Below, in pieces: positions 8,569-16,538 of a stretch of 64,000 nt of DNA. This DNA is from Deltaproteobacteria bacterium (GTDB lineage: Bacteria; Myxococcota_A; UBA796; SXON01). The stretch covers positions 170,060 to 234,059 of the forward strand of contig CANFCK010000007.1 of the NCBI GenBank assembly GCA_947445035.1, given 5' to 3'. Below the pieces are notes generated by a model. The model worked only from the letters and a program-made list of their open reading frames with translations. It did no database searches and had not been told where the DNA came from. Within the stretch, counting starts at the first letter, position 1. Every line of letters begins with the position of its first letter. Made by a program: the position numbers and the translations under genes.

Positions 8569-9690
8569 CTAGGCCTCGGCGACGATGCGGTAGAGGGTGT
8601 CACGTTCGACCGGGATGCGGCCCGCGTCACGGATGAGTTGGATCAGCTCTGCACGACCAAGGGTCTGCGGGGTCCGCGCCCCGGCCATGTGGTAGATGCG
8701 CTCTTCACGCACCGTACCATCGATGTCATCAACCCCCCAATCCAATGAAAGCTGCGCCAACTCGACGCCCAACATGATCCAGTAGGCTTTGATGTGGTCG
8801 ATATTGTCCAACAGAAGCCGCGACACGGCGTAGGTCCGCAACGAATCGTAGGCGGTCGGCTCACGCAAGCGCTCGAGTTTGTTGTTTTCATGGTGAAACC
8901 GAAGCGGGATGAAGGTCTGGAACCCGCCCGTCTCGTCCTGGAGCGCGCGCAGACGCAACATATGGTCCACCCGCTCCTCCACCGTTTCGATGCTGCCGAA
9001 CAGCATCGTACAGTTGGAGCGCATGCCCAACTCATGGGCGGTGCGATGCACTTCCAACCAACCCTCGGCGTCGACTTTGTCGTCGCACAGCTTCTTCCGG
9101 GCGCGGGGATGGAAGATCTCGGCGCCACCGCCGGGCAGTGAACCCAGGCCCGCGGCCATCAACTCGCGCAGGACCTGCTCGTAGCTCTTGCCGTACTTCT
9201 CGGCGAAGTAGTGAATCTCCACCGCCGTGAACGCCTTGATGTGCAGGTCGGGGCGCTCGGCACGAATGCCGCGCAGCAGGTCGAGGTAGTACTCCCAGGG
9301 CAGGTCGGGGTTGAGCCCGTTGACGATGTGCACCTCGGTGATGAGCTCGCCCCGAAGCGCGCGCACGCGGCCCACGGCCTCATCGAGCGACATGGTGTAG
9401 GCGGCGGCGTCCCCCGTCTTGAGCCGGCTGAACGAGCAGAAGATGCAGGTAGCCTCACACACGTTGGTGGCGTTTACGTGCACGTTGCGGTTGAAGAAGG
9501 TCCAGTCCCCCCAACGACGTTGCCGCTCACGATTGGCCAACGCGGACAGCGCGCCGAGGTCGTGTGTCGTGAACAGTCGCACGCCATCCTCGAAGCTGAG
9601 GCGCTCGCCCCGGTCCAGGCGCTCCCGGATGTCGGAGAGCCCGGCGCCATCCACATGGCGGCGCTCGATGGTTGAAAGTTCATTCACCAT
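8569..9690 (-). CDS. mqnE: Aminodeoxyfutalosine synthase MqnE (radical SAM)
   Basis: A 373-residue radical SAM enzyme with an intact cluster motif, VCEATCIFCSF (Cys78, Cys82, Cys85). Following blocks are typical of MqnE rather than MqnC: HIVNGLNPDLPWEYY, HIKAFTAVEIHYFAEK, GGGAEIFHPRARKK and ALQDETGGFQTFIPL. It would join 3-enolpyruvyl-benzoate to S-adenosylmethionine to give aminodeoxyfutalosine. I start at the ATG at 9690, which overlaps the upstream ubiX gene by 11 nt; the longer reading frame upstream is ubiX antiframe. The downstream gene encodes the enzyme making its substrate, fused to a dead homologue of MqnC/MqnE. Confidence 0.93.
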   Translation of the reverse strand: MVNELSTIERRHVDGAGLSDIRERLDRGERLSFEDGVRLFTTHDLGALSALANRERQRRWGDWTFFNRNVHVNATNVCEATCIFCSFSRLKTGDAAAYTMSLDEAVGRVRALRGELITEVHIVNGLNPDLPWEYYLDLLRGIRAERPDLHIKAFTAVEIHYFAEKYGKSYEQVLRELMAAGLGSLPGGGAEIFHPRARKKLCDDKVDAEGWLEVHRTAHELGMRSNCTMLFGSIETVEERVDHMLRLRALQDETGGFQTFIPLRFHHENNKLERLREPTAYDSLRTYAVSRLLLDNIDHIKAYWIMLGVELAQLSLDWGVDDIDGTVREERIYHMAGARTPQTLGRAELIQLIRDAGRIPVERDTLYRIVAEA

Positions 9691-10252
9691 CGGAGACTCC
9701 CAGGCCGCTCCAGCGGCGGAAAAGTTCGTTGTCGATGCCGACGCGGTCCAGCGCACGCGCCACGACGTGATCGACGAGGTCTTGCACCGACTGCGGCTTG
9801 TGGTAAAAACCAGGCGAGGCCGGCAGCACCGTGGCGCCCGCTTCGGCAAGTTGGGTGAGGTTTCGAAGGTGAATCAGCGAAAGTGGCATTTCGCGGACGA
9901 CCAAAACCAACGGCCGGCGCTCCTTCAGGGTCACGTCCGCGGCCCGGCCGACGAGATCCGTGGATAGCCCGTGGGCAATCCGCCCTGCGGAGCCTGCCGA
10001 ACACGGCAGCACCAGCATCCCATCCACGCGCGCGCTGCCCGAGGCGAAGGGCGCGGTGAAGTCCCCCGGGTTCCAGATCGGAAAGCCGCACTCCGCAGGG
10101 TCGGTGCCCACCTCGTGATTCCACACCACGCGACCGGTCTTGGTGAAGATGACATCGACGTGCACCCCGCCGTGCTCGCGCAGGAACTGAAGCGCCCGCG
10201 CCGCGTAGGGCGCCCCCGACGCGCCGGTGATGCCCAAGACCAATCGCTTCAC
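9680..10252 (-). CDS. ubiX: Flavin prenyltransferase (UbiX/Pad1 family)
   Basis: A 190-residue protein, the usual UbiX length. Motifs: LGITGASGAPYAARAL at the N-terminus (FMN phosphate binding), MLVLPCSAGSAGRIAHG in the middle, and REMPLSLIHLRNLTQL with ASPGFYHKPQ near the C-terminus. UbiX prenylates FMN to make the cofactor of UbiD-type decarboxylases. In the futalosine pathway a UbiD-like enzyme removes the naphthoate carboxylate, so this gene presumably supplies its cofactor; no UbiD-like gene is in the window. The GTG at 10252 overlaps the ubiE/menG stop codon as GTGA. Confidence 0.92.
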   Translation of the reverse strand: MKRLVLGITGASGAPYAARALQFLREHGGVHVDVIFTKTGRVVWNHEVGTDPAECGFPIWNPGDFTAPFASGSARVDGMLVLPCSAGSAGRIAHGLSTDLVGRAADVTLKERRPLVLVVREMPLSLIHLRNLTQLAEAGATVLPASPGFYHKPQSVQDLVDHVVARALDRVGIDNELFRRWSGLGVSDGE

Positions 10253-10956
10253 GACGCCTTCCGCGCGATGACGATGCTGGCGACGGGTGGAAAGAGCTCC
10301 CACCCGGTCGCTTCTGTGAACCCATTGTCGCGACACATCGCCTCGAAGCCGGCGCGGTCTACCCAAGCGCCCATGCTTTCGGCCAGATACCGATACGCGC
10401 TCGCGTCACCAGCGACGAGTCCGCCGACCAACGGTAGCACCACGCGATTGTAGGTTGCTGCGAGCAGTCGCGACAAAAACGTCGTTGGGCGGAAGAAGTC
10501 CACAACCACGAAGACGCCGCCCGGCCGAAGCACCCGCGCGGCCTCCGCGACGGCGCGCTCGGGCTGCGGCACGTTGCGAACGCCGAAGCCCGCCACAACG
10601 GCGTCGAAGGTCGCGTCCGCGAGCGGCATCTCGCGGGCGTCCGCACAGACGATGTGCGCCTCGGGGGCCTTGTGGCGTCCACCCTCGAGCATCTCGGCGC
10701 AGAAGTCCAGCGCGGTCAGCGAGCGCGCGCGGGTGCGCAACATCCCCGAGAAATCCATTGTCCCCGCACACAGATCCAGCACGTCGCCGTCGGCGCGCGC
10801 CCCGAGCTCACGAATCGCGATTCGGCGCCACGCCCGGTCGATCCCGAAGGACATCAGCGCGTTGGCCCGGTCGTACCCGCCAGCGATACGCGCAAACATC
10901 GCTTGGACAGCGGGTGCGCGACCTGGATCGCCCGCGACCGGGGACGAGTTGGTCAT
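10249..10956 (-). CDS. menG: Demethylmenaquinone methyltransferase (UbiE/MenG)
   Basis: A 235-residue class I SAM methyltransferase. MFARIAGGYDRANALMSFG is the UbiE/COQ5 N-terminal signature, VLDLCAGTMDFS is the SAM-binding glycine motif, and FDAVVAGFGVRNVPQPERAV is the second family signature. It would do the last step, C-methylation of demethylmenaquinone. The start ATG at 10956 overlaps the polyprenyl synthase stop as ATGA. Position in a futalosine-type operon argues for the menaquinone (MenG) role over ubiquinone. Confidence 0.92.
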   Translation of the reverse strand: MTNSSPVAGDPGRAPAVQAMFARIAGGYDRANALMSFGIDRAWRRIAIRELGARADGDVLDLCAGTMDFSGMLRTRARSLTALDFCAEMLEGGRHKAPEAHIVCADAREMPLADATFDAVVAGFGVRNVPQPERAVAEAARVLRPGGVFVVVDFFRPTTFLSRLLAATYNRVVLPLVGGLVAGDASAYRYLAESMGAWVDRAGFEAMCRDNGFTEATGWELFPPVASIVIARKAS

Positions 10957-12008
10957 GACGCCCGCTCGACAAGGTAGGTGCCGAGCACGGCTAGCGCGTC
11001 TCGATCGGGGCCGGCGGGGAGCACGTCCAGGCACCCAAGCGCATCCTCGACACGACGGAGCGCTTCGCCCCGCGCGGCGTCGAGCGCCCCCGATTCACGC
11101 ACCTCGGCGACCATAACGGGCAGCTCCGCCTCAGTCGGAGCGGCCACGATCAGGCGCTCCCTCAGCCCGGGGATGCGCGCCATGGCGTGGACCAACGGCA
11201 GGGTGAGCTTGCGCTCGCGGAGATCGGCGCCGACACGCTTGCCGGTACCATCCGCATAGTCGAGCACGTCGTCGGTGATTTGGAAGGCGACGCCGACGCC
11301 GCGGCCGAATCGCTCCAGCGCACCCGCCTCCCGCTCGCGACCCGCGGCGTACGCACCAGCCGCGGCGGCCCAGGCGATGAGCGCGGCCGACTTCTTGTCC
11401 ACCATCTCCAGGTAGGCGTCCAGCGTCGTGTCCAGGTTCCCCGCCCGTTGCAGCTGCAACACCTCACCCTCCGCCATCGCCGTGACGGCGCGGGCCAACT
11501 CGGTGACGGCACGATGGCCCCCCGCCTCGGCAGCCAGGAGCACGGCGCGCGCGAGGCAGAAGTCGCCAGTCAAAATGGTCGCGGCATTCCCGTAGACCTT
11601 GTGGGCGGCAGGGCGGCCCCGACGCTGCTCCGCCCCGTCCACCACATCGTCGTGGAGCAGCGACCCGAGGTGGATCAGCTCCGCCACGCACATCAAACCC
11701 GCAAGATCGCCCCGAAAGCCCACCGCACCCGCGCCAAGCACCGTCAGCATGGGCCGCAGGCGTTTTCCACCGGCGACCACCAGGTACCGGCCCACCGCCT
11801 CGACCACATCGACGTCACTCCCGACCAGCGCGCGCAGGCGCGCCTCCCCCTGCTGCACCTGTGGGGCCAACCGAATGAACACTGCTTCGGGGCCGCTAAT
11901 CCGAGATTCCGAGAGCACCACCCCCGGGCGCCCGTTGGCCAACCCGCTCGGCTCCGCGCGCCGCACGACCGCGCAGGGGTCGACCCCCGAGCCGAGTTCG
12001 CACTCCAT
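10953..12008 (-). CDS. Trans-polyprenyl diphosphate synthase
   Basis: First gene of the menaquinone operon. The protein is 351 residues from the ATG at 12008, chosen because GGAGG (12014-12018) sits 5 nt upstream. A GTG at 12035 would place the start inside the palindromic operator and lacks a ribosome-binding site. The first Asp-rich motif is LLHDDVVDGAEQRRGRPA, the second is FQITDDVLDYADGTGKRVG, and GGKRLRPML is the isopentenyl-diphosphate binding block. It would make the C35-C45 side chain for menaquinone in the cytosol. Chain length cannot be read safely from sequence by eye. Confidence 0.92.
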   Translation of the reverse strand: MECELGSGVDPCAVVRRAEPSGLANGRPGVVLSESRISGPEAVFIRLAPQVQQGEARLRALVGSDVDVVEAVGRYLVVAGGKRLRPMLTVLGAGAVGFRGDLAGLMCVAELIHLGSLLHDDVVDGAEQRRGRPAAHKVYGNAATILTGDFCLARAVLLAAEAGGHRAVTELARAVTAMAEGEVLQLQRAGNLDTTLDAYLEMVDKKSAALIAWAAAAGAYAAGREREAGALERFGRGVGVAFQITDDVLDYADGTGKRVGADLRERKLTLPLVHAMARIPGLRERLIVAAPTEAELPVMVAEVRESGALDAARGEALRRVEDALGCLDVLPAGPDRDALAVLGTYLVERAS

Positions 12009-12013
12009 ACGAT

Positions 12014-12018
12014 CCTCC
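12014..12018 (-). promoter_or_regulatory. Shine-Dalgarno of the polyprenyl diphosphate synthase gene
   Basis: GGAGG on the minus strand, 5 nt from the ATG at 12006-12008. It decides the start in favour of this ATG over the upstream GTG that lies within the inverted repeat. Confidence 0.75.
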
Positions 12019-12031
12019 GGCACAGGTCGAT

Positions 12032-12063
12032 TCACTCATTTCAGTGTTAACTGAAATGAGTGA
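12032..12063. promoter_or_regulatory. Perfect 14-bp inverted repeat, likely operator of the GbsR/MarR-type regulator
   Basis: The arms TCACTCATTTCAGT (12032-12045) and ACTGAAATGAGTGA (12050-12063) are exact reverse complements, separated by GTTA. The element fills the gap between the divergent menaquinone operon and the regulator gene, and its right arm covers the regulator's GTG start (12060). It is AT-richer than the surroundings. A dimeric winged-helix repressor bound here could block both transcription units. Binding by the adjacent regulator is inference from position. Confidence 0.75.
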
Positions 12064-12662
12064 GCGACGCCAGCGCCGAGACCGAGCCCGCGCCTCGCCC
12101 TGAAGGGGCCGATGCCCAGGCGCGTGCCCGCGCCGTCGCCTTGGTGGCCGAAGCCATCGGCGAGGTGATCGGCTTCTGGAACTTCAAGCCGTCGATGGGG
12201 CGGGTGTGGGCGGTGCTCTACCTCTCCGCCGAAGCGCTGGACGCCGAGCAGATCGAGGCTCGCACCGGGTTGAGCGCCGGCATGATCAGCACCACGCTGA
12301 ACGAACTCTTGCAGTGGGGCGTCATCCGCCGAGAGCCCGCGCCAGGCGAACGCCGCCGTCTCTTCGTCGCCGAGACCGACATCTGGATGCTGATCGGGCG
12401 GGTTTTCCGCGAGCGGGAACTGAGGATGGTGGGCCGCACGATCGACCAGCTCCAAGCGGCCCTGGACATCCTGGATCACGAGGGAAAAGGCACCGATCCG
12501 CGGGCGATGCACCAGAGTCGATTCCTCCATACCCGCGTCAGCCGGATTCTTGAGCTGGCCCGGGTCGGCCATCGGCTCATCGACCGCTTCAGTCGCACCG
12601 GCAGCGCCAACCTGCGGCCGCTCCGCGACGTGCTGGCCGCGGCCCGCTCCGCCACGGGATAG
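12060..12662 (+). CDS. GbsR/MarR-type winged-helix transcriptional regulator
   Basis: A 200-residue protein. After a ~25-residue Ala/Glu/Pro-rich lead, the winged-helix core runs from about residue 45: MGRVWAVLYLSAEALDAEQI, then TGLSAGMISTTLNELLQWGV as recognition helix, then a basic wing (RREPAPGERRRLF). TDIWMLIGRVFRERELRMV, followed by a long helical dimerisation region, is typical of GbsR-like proteins. The GTG start at 12060 lies inside the palindrome and has no visible Shine-Dalgarno, so the transcript may be leaderless. It probably controls itself and the divergent menaquinone operon; the ligand is unknown. Confidence 0.82.
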   Translation: MSDASAETEPAPRPEGADAQARARAVALVAEAIGEVIGFWNFKPSMGRVWAVLYLSAEALDAEQIEARTGLSAGMISTTLNELLQWGVIRREPAPGERRRLFVAETDIWMLIGRVFRERELRMVGRTIDQLQAALDILDHEGKGTDPRAMHQSRFLHTRVSRILELARVGHRLIDRFSRTGSANLRPLRDVLAAARSATG

Positions 12663-12671
12663 GCACCCCCG

Positions 12672-13496
12672 ATGCTGGCCCTTCTGCTCTTCGGTTGCAC
12701 CGATGACACCCGTGGGGTGGAAGGCGTGGTCAAGGACATCTGGGGGCACCCGGTCCCCGAGGCCACCGTCGTGGTCGAAGGGGTGATGGCCCGCCACTAC
12801 ACCGATGCCAGCGGCAAGTTCACGCTGGAGTTGCCGGCTGAGGAGCTGGTGCTCCGTGCGGAGGTCGATGACAGCGGCAAAGCGGAGGACGACGTGCTCG
12901 GCGGCCCGCGGGGGCTGCGTATGCTCGCCGGAAAAGAAGGCTTCATCAAGGCGCGCGGGTTCGCCAAAGAAATCCCTGACGACGAAGACTTCGAAGCGCT
13001 GTCGTTGTCGTTGTACCCCGAGCCTGGCCGGCCGGGCTTCTACGCCGTGGGCCGCGCCGCCTACGTCGAGTTGGGTCGCCAACGCATCCAGATGGTGGGC
13101 ACCGATCTCAAACACTACGCAGGAGTCCAAGACATCCCCGAGGAGAGCATCCCGCCCGGCAAGGTGGACCTGGTATTTACCACACGCCTTCGCCCCAGTG
13201 AAATCGCCCAGATGAACCTGCACCTCAGCAAGCTGGAGTTTGTCAACAAGGGGCGCGTCAAGGGTGTTTTCGGGGCCGAGGACAACCTGGTGAACCTGTG
13301 GGTGGCCAAGGACGACGTGGCGTTCGACATCGTCGGGTTCGACACCAGAGAAGACTACCTCCTGTCTACGCGCGAGCCGCTCGTGCCGGGAATGTACGCC
13401 TTCCACGCCCATGACATCCTGCACGAAGAAGATGAGCGGGTGTTGTACACCTTGCCGAAAGAACAGCAGGTCGCGTTTCCGTTCGAAGTCCGGTAG
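12672..13496 (+). CDS. Putative lipoprotein with carboxypeptidase-regulatory-like domain
   Basis: A 274-residue protein with a very short leader MLALLLFGC that ends in a lipobox-like LLFGC, so export as a lipoprotein is likely though the leader is minimal. Residues about 16-60 (GVEGVVKDIWGHPVPEATVV to SGKFTLELPA) form a carboxypeptidase-regulatory / transthyretin-like beta-sandwich. The remaining ~200 residues match no family I recognise and contain no catalytic motif. It begins 9 nt after the regulator gene and may be cotranscribed with it. It converges with the SGNH hydrolase gene, with 3 nt between the stops. Confidence 0.7.
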   Translation: MLALLLFGCTDDTRGVEGVVKDIWGHPVPEATVVVEGVMARHYTDASGKFTLELPAEELVLRAEVDDSGKAEDDVLGGPRGLRMLAGKEGFIKARGFAKEIPDDEDFEALSLSLYPEPGRPGFYAVGRAAYVELGRQRIQMVGTDLKHYAGVQDIPEESIPPGKVDLVFTTRLRPSEIAQMNLHLSKLEFVNKGRVKGVFGAEDNLVNLWVAKDDVAFDIVGFDTREDYLLSTREPLVPGMYAFHAHDILHEEDERVLYTLPKEQQVAFPFEVR

Positions 13497-13499
13497 CCC

Positions 13500-14582
13500 T
13501 CACTTCGACGGCGCCTCCCGCTGGATGAACGGGTCGGAATACACCGGCCGAGGACTCGGCGCCCGCAGGACGATGGGGGTCTGCGGCCAGCCACCGAGCG
13601 TCGAAAGCACGGCCTCGGCGAGGAGCTGATGTCCGACGGCGCTCGGATGCATGAGGTCCAGGAACAGCGCGTCCACGTCCAGGCCGGAGGCGACAAACGC
13701 GGCGGGGACGTCGACCGTTGGGGCGCCCCAGCGGGCAGCGGTCTCGCGCATCACCGACCGGTAGGGCTCCCACGCCGGCAAGGGCTCGCCGTGGAGGATG
13801 TCTTCGCGGTTCGCCAATAGAACGAAAACCACGCTGCCGCCGCGATCGCGGAGCCGTTCAACCATTGCGTCGAGGTTCGCAGCGTAGTCCTCGATGCCCA
13901 CGCGCCGTTTTCCCATCGGATCCCCACCCCTGCCCACGGTCCACCCCACCCGCGTCGCTTCGACCGCGTGCCCGCGCACTCGCAGGCCCCAATCCAACCA
14001 GCGAAATCCCGACGAGCGCTCCAGCACCGACCGTACCCGCTGCGTCGGCGACAAGGTCCAGCCGGTGTAGGCAGCGAGCAGGTCTCGGTCGACAAAGGTA
14101 TCAAAGCTGTTGTCGGACCACAGGTTTCCGATGAGCAGCAGGTCGGGCTCCAGCGCCAGCGCCCGCGCATCCAGCAAGTTCAGGGTCTGGAAAGTGGAGT
14201 ACCCTGGGACGCCGGCATTGATCACGTCGGCCTGAAGCGGCGCGCCGAGCCGGGCGGTGAAGACCTCGCTGTCGGCGACGCCAAAGCCGTAGATCGACGA
14301 GTCACCCACCGCCATCACTCTCGGTCGCGACTTTTCGCCAGGCTCCGGGCCCCGTAGGCCCACCGAGTTGATGGACACCGAAACGCCAAACTCACGGTGG
14401 GTGCCAGGGCTGAGCTCCCACAAGAACCAGGGGCTGCCGTCCAGAAGGATGCCTTCGGGCGCCGCATCCTGTTGCCGCCATGCCCCGGCGGCCGCGCTCG
14501 GCGGCGGGAGGAGGCGCGCGAGGCCCTCGGCAAGGGAGAGCGTGGCGATGCCGACGAACGCGGCGAACACCCGCCTAGACAA
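13500..14582 (-). CDS. Membrane-anchored SGNH/GDSL-type hydrolase
   Basis: The esterase blocks are visible: VMAVGDSSIYGFGVAD (block I Ser), INAGVPGYST (block II Gly), LLLIGNLWSDNS (block III Asn position) and LFLDLMHPSAVGHQLLAEAV (Asp-x-x-His dyad near the C-terminus). A hydrophobic N-terminal helix (VFAAFVGIATLSLAEGLARL) anchors it in the membrane. I chose the TTG at 14582 because GGGAGG lies a few bases upstream; an ATG at 14651 would add 23 residues and overlap the divergent glycosyltransferase start. Such enzymes deacetylate or acylate surface glycans. The glycosyltransferase next door supports an envelope role. Confidence 0.78.
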   Translation of the reverse strand: MSRRVFAAFVGIATLSLAEGLARLLPPPSAAAGAWRQQDAAPEGILLDGSPWFLWELSPGTHREFGVSVSINSVGLRGPEPGEKSRPRVMAVGDSSIYGFGVADSEVFTARLGAPLQADVINAGVPGYSTFQTLNLLDARALALEPDLLLIGNLWSDNSFDTFVDRDLLAAYTGWTLSPTQRVRSVLERSSGFRWLDWGLRVRGHAVEATRVGWTVGRGGDPMGKRRVGIEDYAANLDAMVERLRDRGGSVVFVLLANREDILHGEPLPAWEPYRSVMRETAARWGAPTVDVPAAFVASGLDVDALFLDLMHPSAVGHQLLAEAVLSTLGGWPQTPIVLRAPSPRPVYSDPFIQREAPSK

Positions 14583-14637
14583 CGGGCCCTCCCGGCCGCG
14601 GTCCCCGAGGCGGGCGGGATACGCCGGTTGCCCTCGT

Positions 14638-15432
14638 ATGCCGCGCCCCATCCGCTCCTTGTCGATCGTCATCCCCGCGTTCAACGAAGCGCCCACCATC
14701 GCCGCGGTCGTACGCGAGGTGCTCCAGAGTGAGGCGCTGGCCTTCAGCGACACCGTCGAGATCGTGTTGGTAGACGATTGCTCGACGGACGCCACCGGCG
14801 CGATCATCGAGCAGCTCCTCGCCGGAGGTCCTGCCGCCGCGGGAGCGATCGACGGCGCCGAACGGGCGACCCTCCGATCGGTGACGCACACCCGCAACCA
14901 GGGCAAGGGTGCCGGGCTGCGCAGCGGGTTCGCCGCCGCCACCGGCGAGCTGGTCATCGTCCAGGACGCGGACTTGGAGTACGACCCCCGAGACTACGGG
15001 AAGATGCTCCGCCCGCTGTGGGAAGGGCGGGCCGACGTCGTCTACGGCAGTCGCTTCCTCCCCAGCGAGCGTCGCGTTCTGTTGTTCTGGCACTCGATTG
15101 GAAACTCCATCATCACCTTGGCCGCCAACGCTGCCACCGACCTGAATCTGTCGGACGTCGAGACGGGGTACAAGGCCTTCCGCGCGTCTGTCCTGAAACA
15201 AATCGACATCGAGAGCGACAGGTTCGGCGTCGAGATCGAGCTGACCGCCAAGGTGGCCCAGCTCGACTGCCGGATCTACGAGGTGCCGATCGCCTACCAC
15301 GGCCGCTCGTACGCCGAGGGGAAGAAAATCACCTGGAAAGACGGCGTCGACGCGATGTTCTGCATTGTCCGATTCGGGCCGGCTCGCCGGATTCGCCAAC
15401 GGTTTTTTACCACCAAGCGTGATCCAACGTAA
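14638..15432 (+). CDS. Family 2 glycosyltransferase (dolichyl-phosphate mannose synthase-like)
   Basis: A 264-residue GT-A protein. LSIVIPAFNEAPTIAAVV starts the fold, VLVDDCSTDAT is the nucleotide-sugar Asp motif, and IVQDADLEYDP (Asp110, Asp112) is the metal-binding DXD equivalent. THTRNQGKGAGLRSGF and ETGYKAFRASVLKQI are typical of DPM1/polyprenyl-phosphate glycosyltransferases. It lacks C-terminal membrane helices, so it should be cytosolic or peripheral. The start ATG at 14638 is preceded by the divergent hydrolase's 5' region. Its last 26 nt overlap the convergent protease-like gene. Confidence 0.88.
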   Translation: MPRPIRSLSIVIPAFNEAPTIAAVVREVLQSEALAFSDTVEIVLVDDCSTDATGAIIEQLLAGGPAAAGAIDGAERATLRSVTHTRNQGKGAGLRSGFAAATGELVIVQDADLEYDPRDYGKMLRPLWEGRADVVYGSRFLPSERRVLLFWHSIGNSIITLAANAATDLNLSDVETGYKAFRASVLKQIDIESDRFGVEIELTAKVAQLDCRIYEVPIAYHGRSYAEGKKITWKDGVDAMFCIVRFGPARRIRQRFFTTKRDPT

Positions 15433-16507
15433 CGCTGTAGGTGTCACAATCGGCGCCGGCCGGAAGCCGCGTCAACGCCGTCGCTTCCTCACCCGGAGCG
15501 ATGTCGGTCAGCCGGGCGACGAAGTTGTCAGACGCACAATGGATGCCGATCTCGGCCTCCGCTACCGCGCGGGTCGCACGGTTGCTCCCGGTCACCTCGA
15601 CCTCGACGCGGCCATCGGGCCATACCTTGGCGGTGGCACGAACCTTCAGCCACGGACCGATGTCAACAACCCGATCTTGCCGCCCCTGTCGGCCTTGGAA
15701 CACCACTTCTTTCCTCAGCGTATCGACCGTGACCAAGAACTGTCCCGACACGTTGAGGCCCAAGAGCCCCGCCGTCTTGTCATCCTCGCACTCGTCACAC
15801 ACCCCCACGGTGACCCCATCGACAGGAAAGCCGCCAACCCAGACGCGCGGCGCCAAGACCAGTCGCGTGGTCCGCTCCCCATTGGCCGTGCGCAGCGTGA
15901 TCTCGGGCGCATCTGACGGCACCTCGATCCCCAGCCGCGCCAGACCGCGGCGACTCAGGGTGGTGACGGTCGCGCCGGTGTCGAAGAGCATGGTCAGCTC
16001 GGTCTCGCCGAACTGAACGGGGACCGCCATGCTGTGCCCCTGCCCCTCATACGGCAGCGCCACCTGGTCTGACGCCAGCACCGTCGCGACCGGCGTGCAT
16101 GGGATCGTGGCCCGTTCGGCCTCGGGCGGGGGCAGGGTGCCGTCAGACTCCGGCAACTCCAGGTCTCGCCCGAACCGGGCGGCCTGCGCGGTGAACTCCG
16201 CCCCGCCAAATGACGCCAAGATGCCTAGACCCACCCCGACCGCCGCGCGAATTTCGCCCGGGAAATACCCCGGCAGGATCACCGAAAGGGCCAGCGGCCA
16301 CGCCACCATCGCAGCGCCCACCGACCACGGTTTCCGACCCGCGGCCAGCACCAGCCCGCCGATGGGCAGCACCACCAGCCCACACGCGGCCAGCGCAACC
16401 TGAAACGGCGAGAGCGACCGGACCACCCCGAGCCCCACCAGCGCCGCCAGCGCGAGCGAACACGGCACCAATCCGACGGCAACAAGGAGGCCTGTCCACA
16501 GCCGCAT
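15407..16507 (-). CDS. Membrane protein with retropepsin-like aspartic protease domain
   Basis: A 366-residue protein. The first ~115 residues hold four hydrophobic segments (for example LVPCSLALAALVGLGVV, ALAACGLVVLPIGGLVLA, AAMVAWPLALSVILPG). A soluble domain follows with the aspartic-protease signature TMLFDTGATVTTLS near residue 174, preceded by VPVQFGETEL and followed by TAGLLGLNVSGQF, the pattern of single-domain bacterial retropepsin-like proteins. Such domains act as homodimers; which side of the membrane it faces is unclear. Targets are unknown. Divergent from the exonuclease gene with about 30 nt between the starts. Confidence 0.78.
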   Translation of the reverse strand: MRLWTGLLVAVGLVPCSLALAALVGLGVVRSLSPFQVALAACGLVVLPIGGLVLAAGRKPWSVGAAMVAWPLALSVILPGYFPGEIRAAVGVGLGILASFGGAEFTAQAARFGRDLELPESDGTLPPPEAERATIPCTPVATVLASDQVALPYEGQGHSMAVPVQFGETELTMLFDTGATVTTLSRRGLARLGIEVPSDAPEITLRTANGERTTRLVLAPRVWVGGFPVDGVTVGVCDECEDDKTAGLLGLNVSGQFLVTVDTLRKEVVFQGRQGRQDRVVDIGPWLKVRATAKVWPDGRVEVEVTGSNRATRAVAEAEIGIHCASDNFVARLTDIAPGEEATALTRLPAGADCDTYSVTLDHAWW

Positions 16508-16538
16508 GCTGCCCCCTTATCCGTGTTAGCCGCCGGCC

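Noticed and set aside
7108..8748. A 546-codon plus-strand frame opposite the mqnA fusion
   Set aside because: Antisense shadow with Arg/Gln/His-rich content and no recognisable motif.
12036..12058. ATG at 12056 as start of the regulator
   Set aside because: It is in a different frame from the HTH protein; the coherent frame begins with GTG at 12060.
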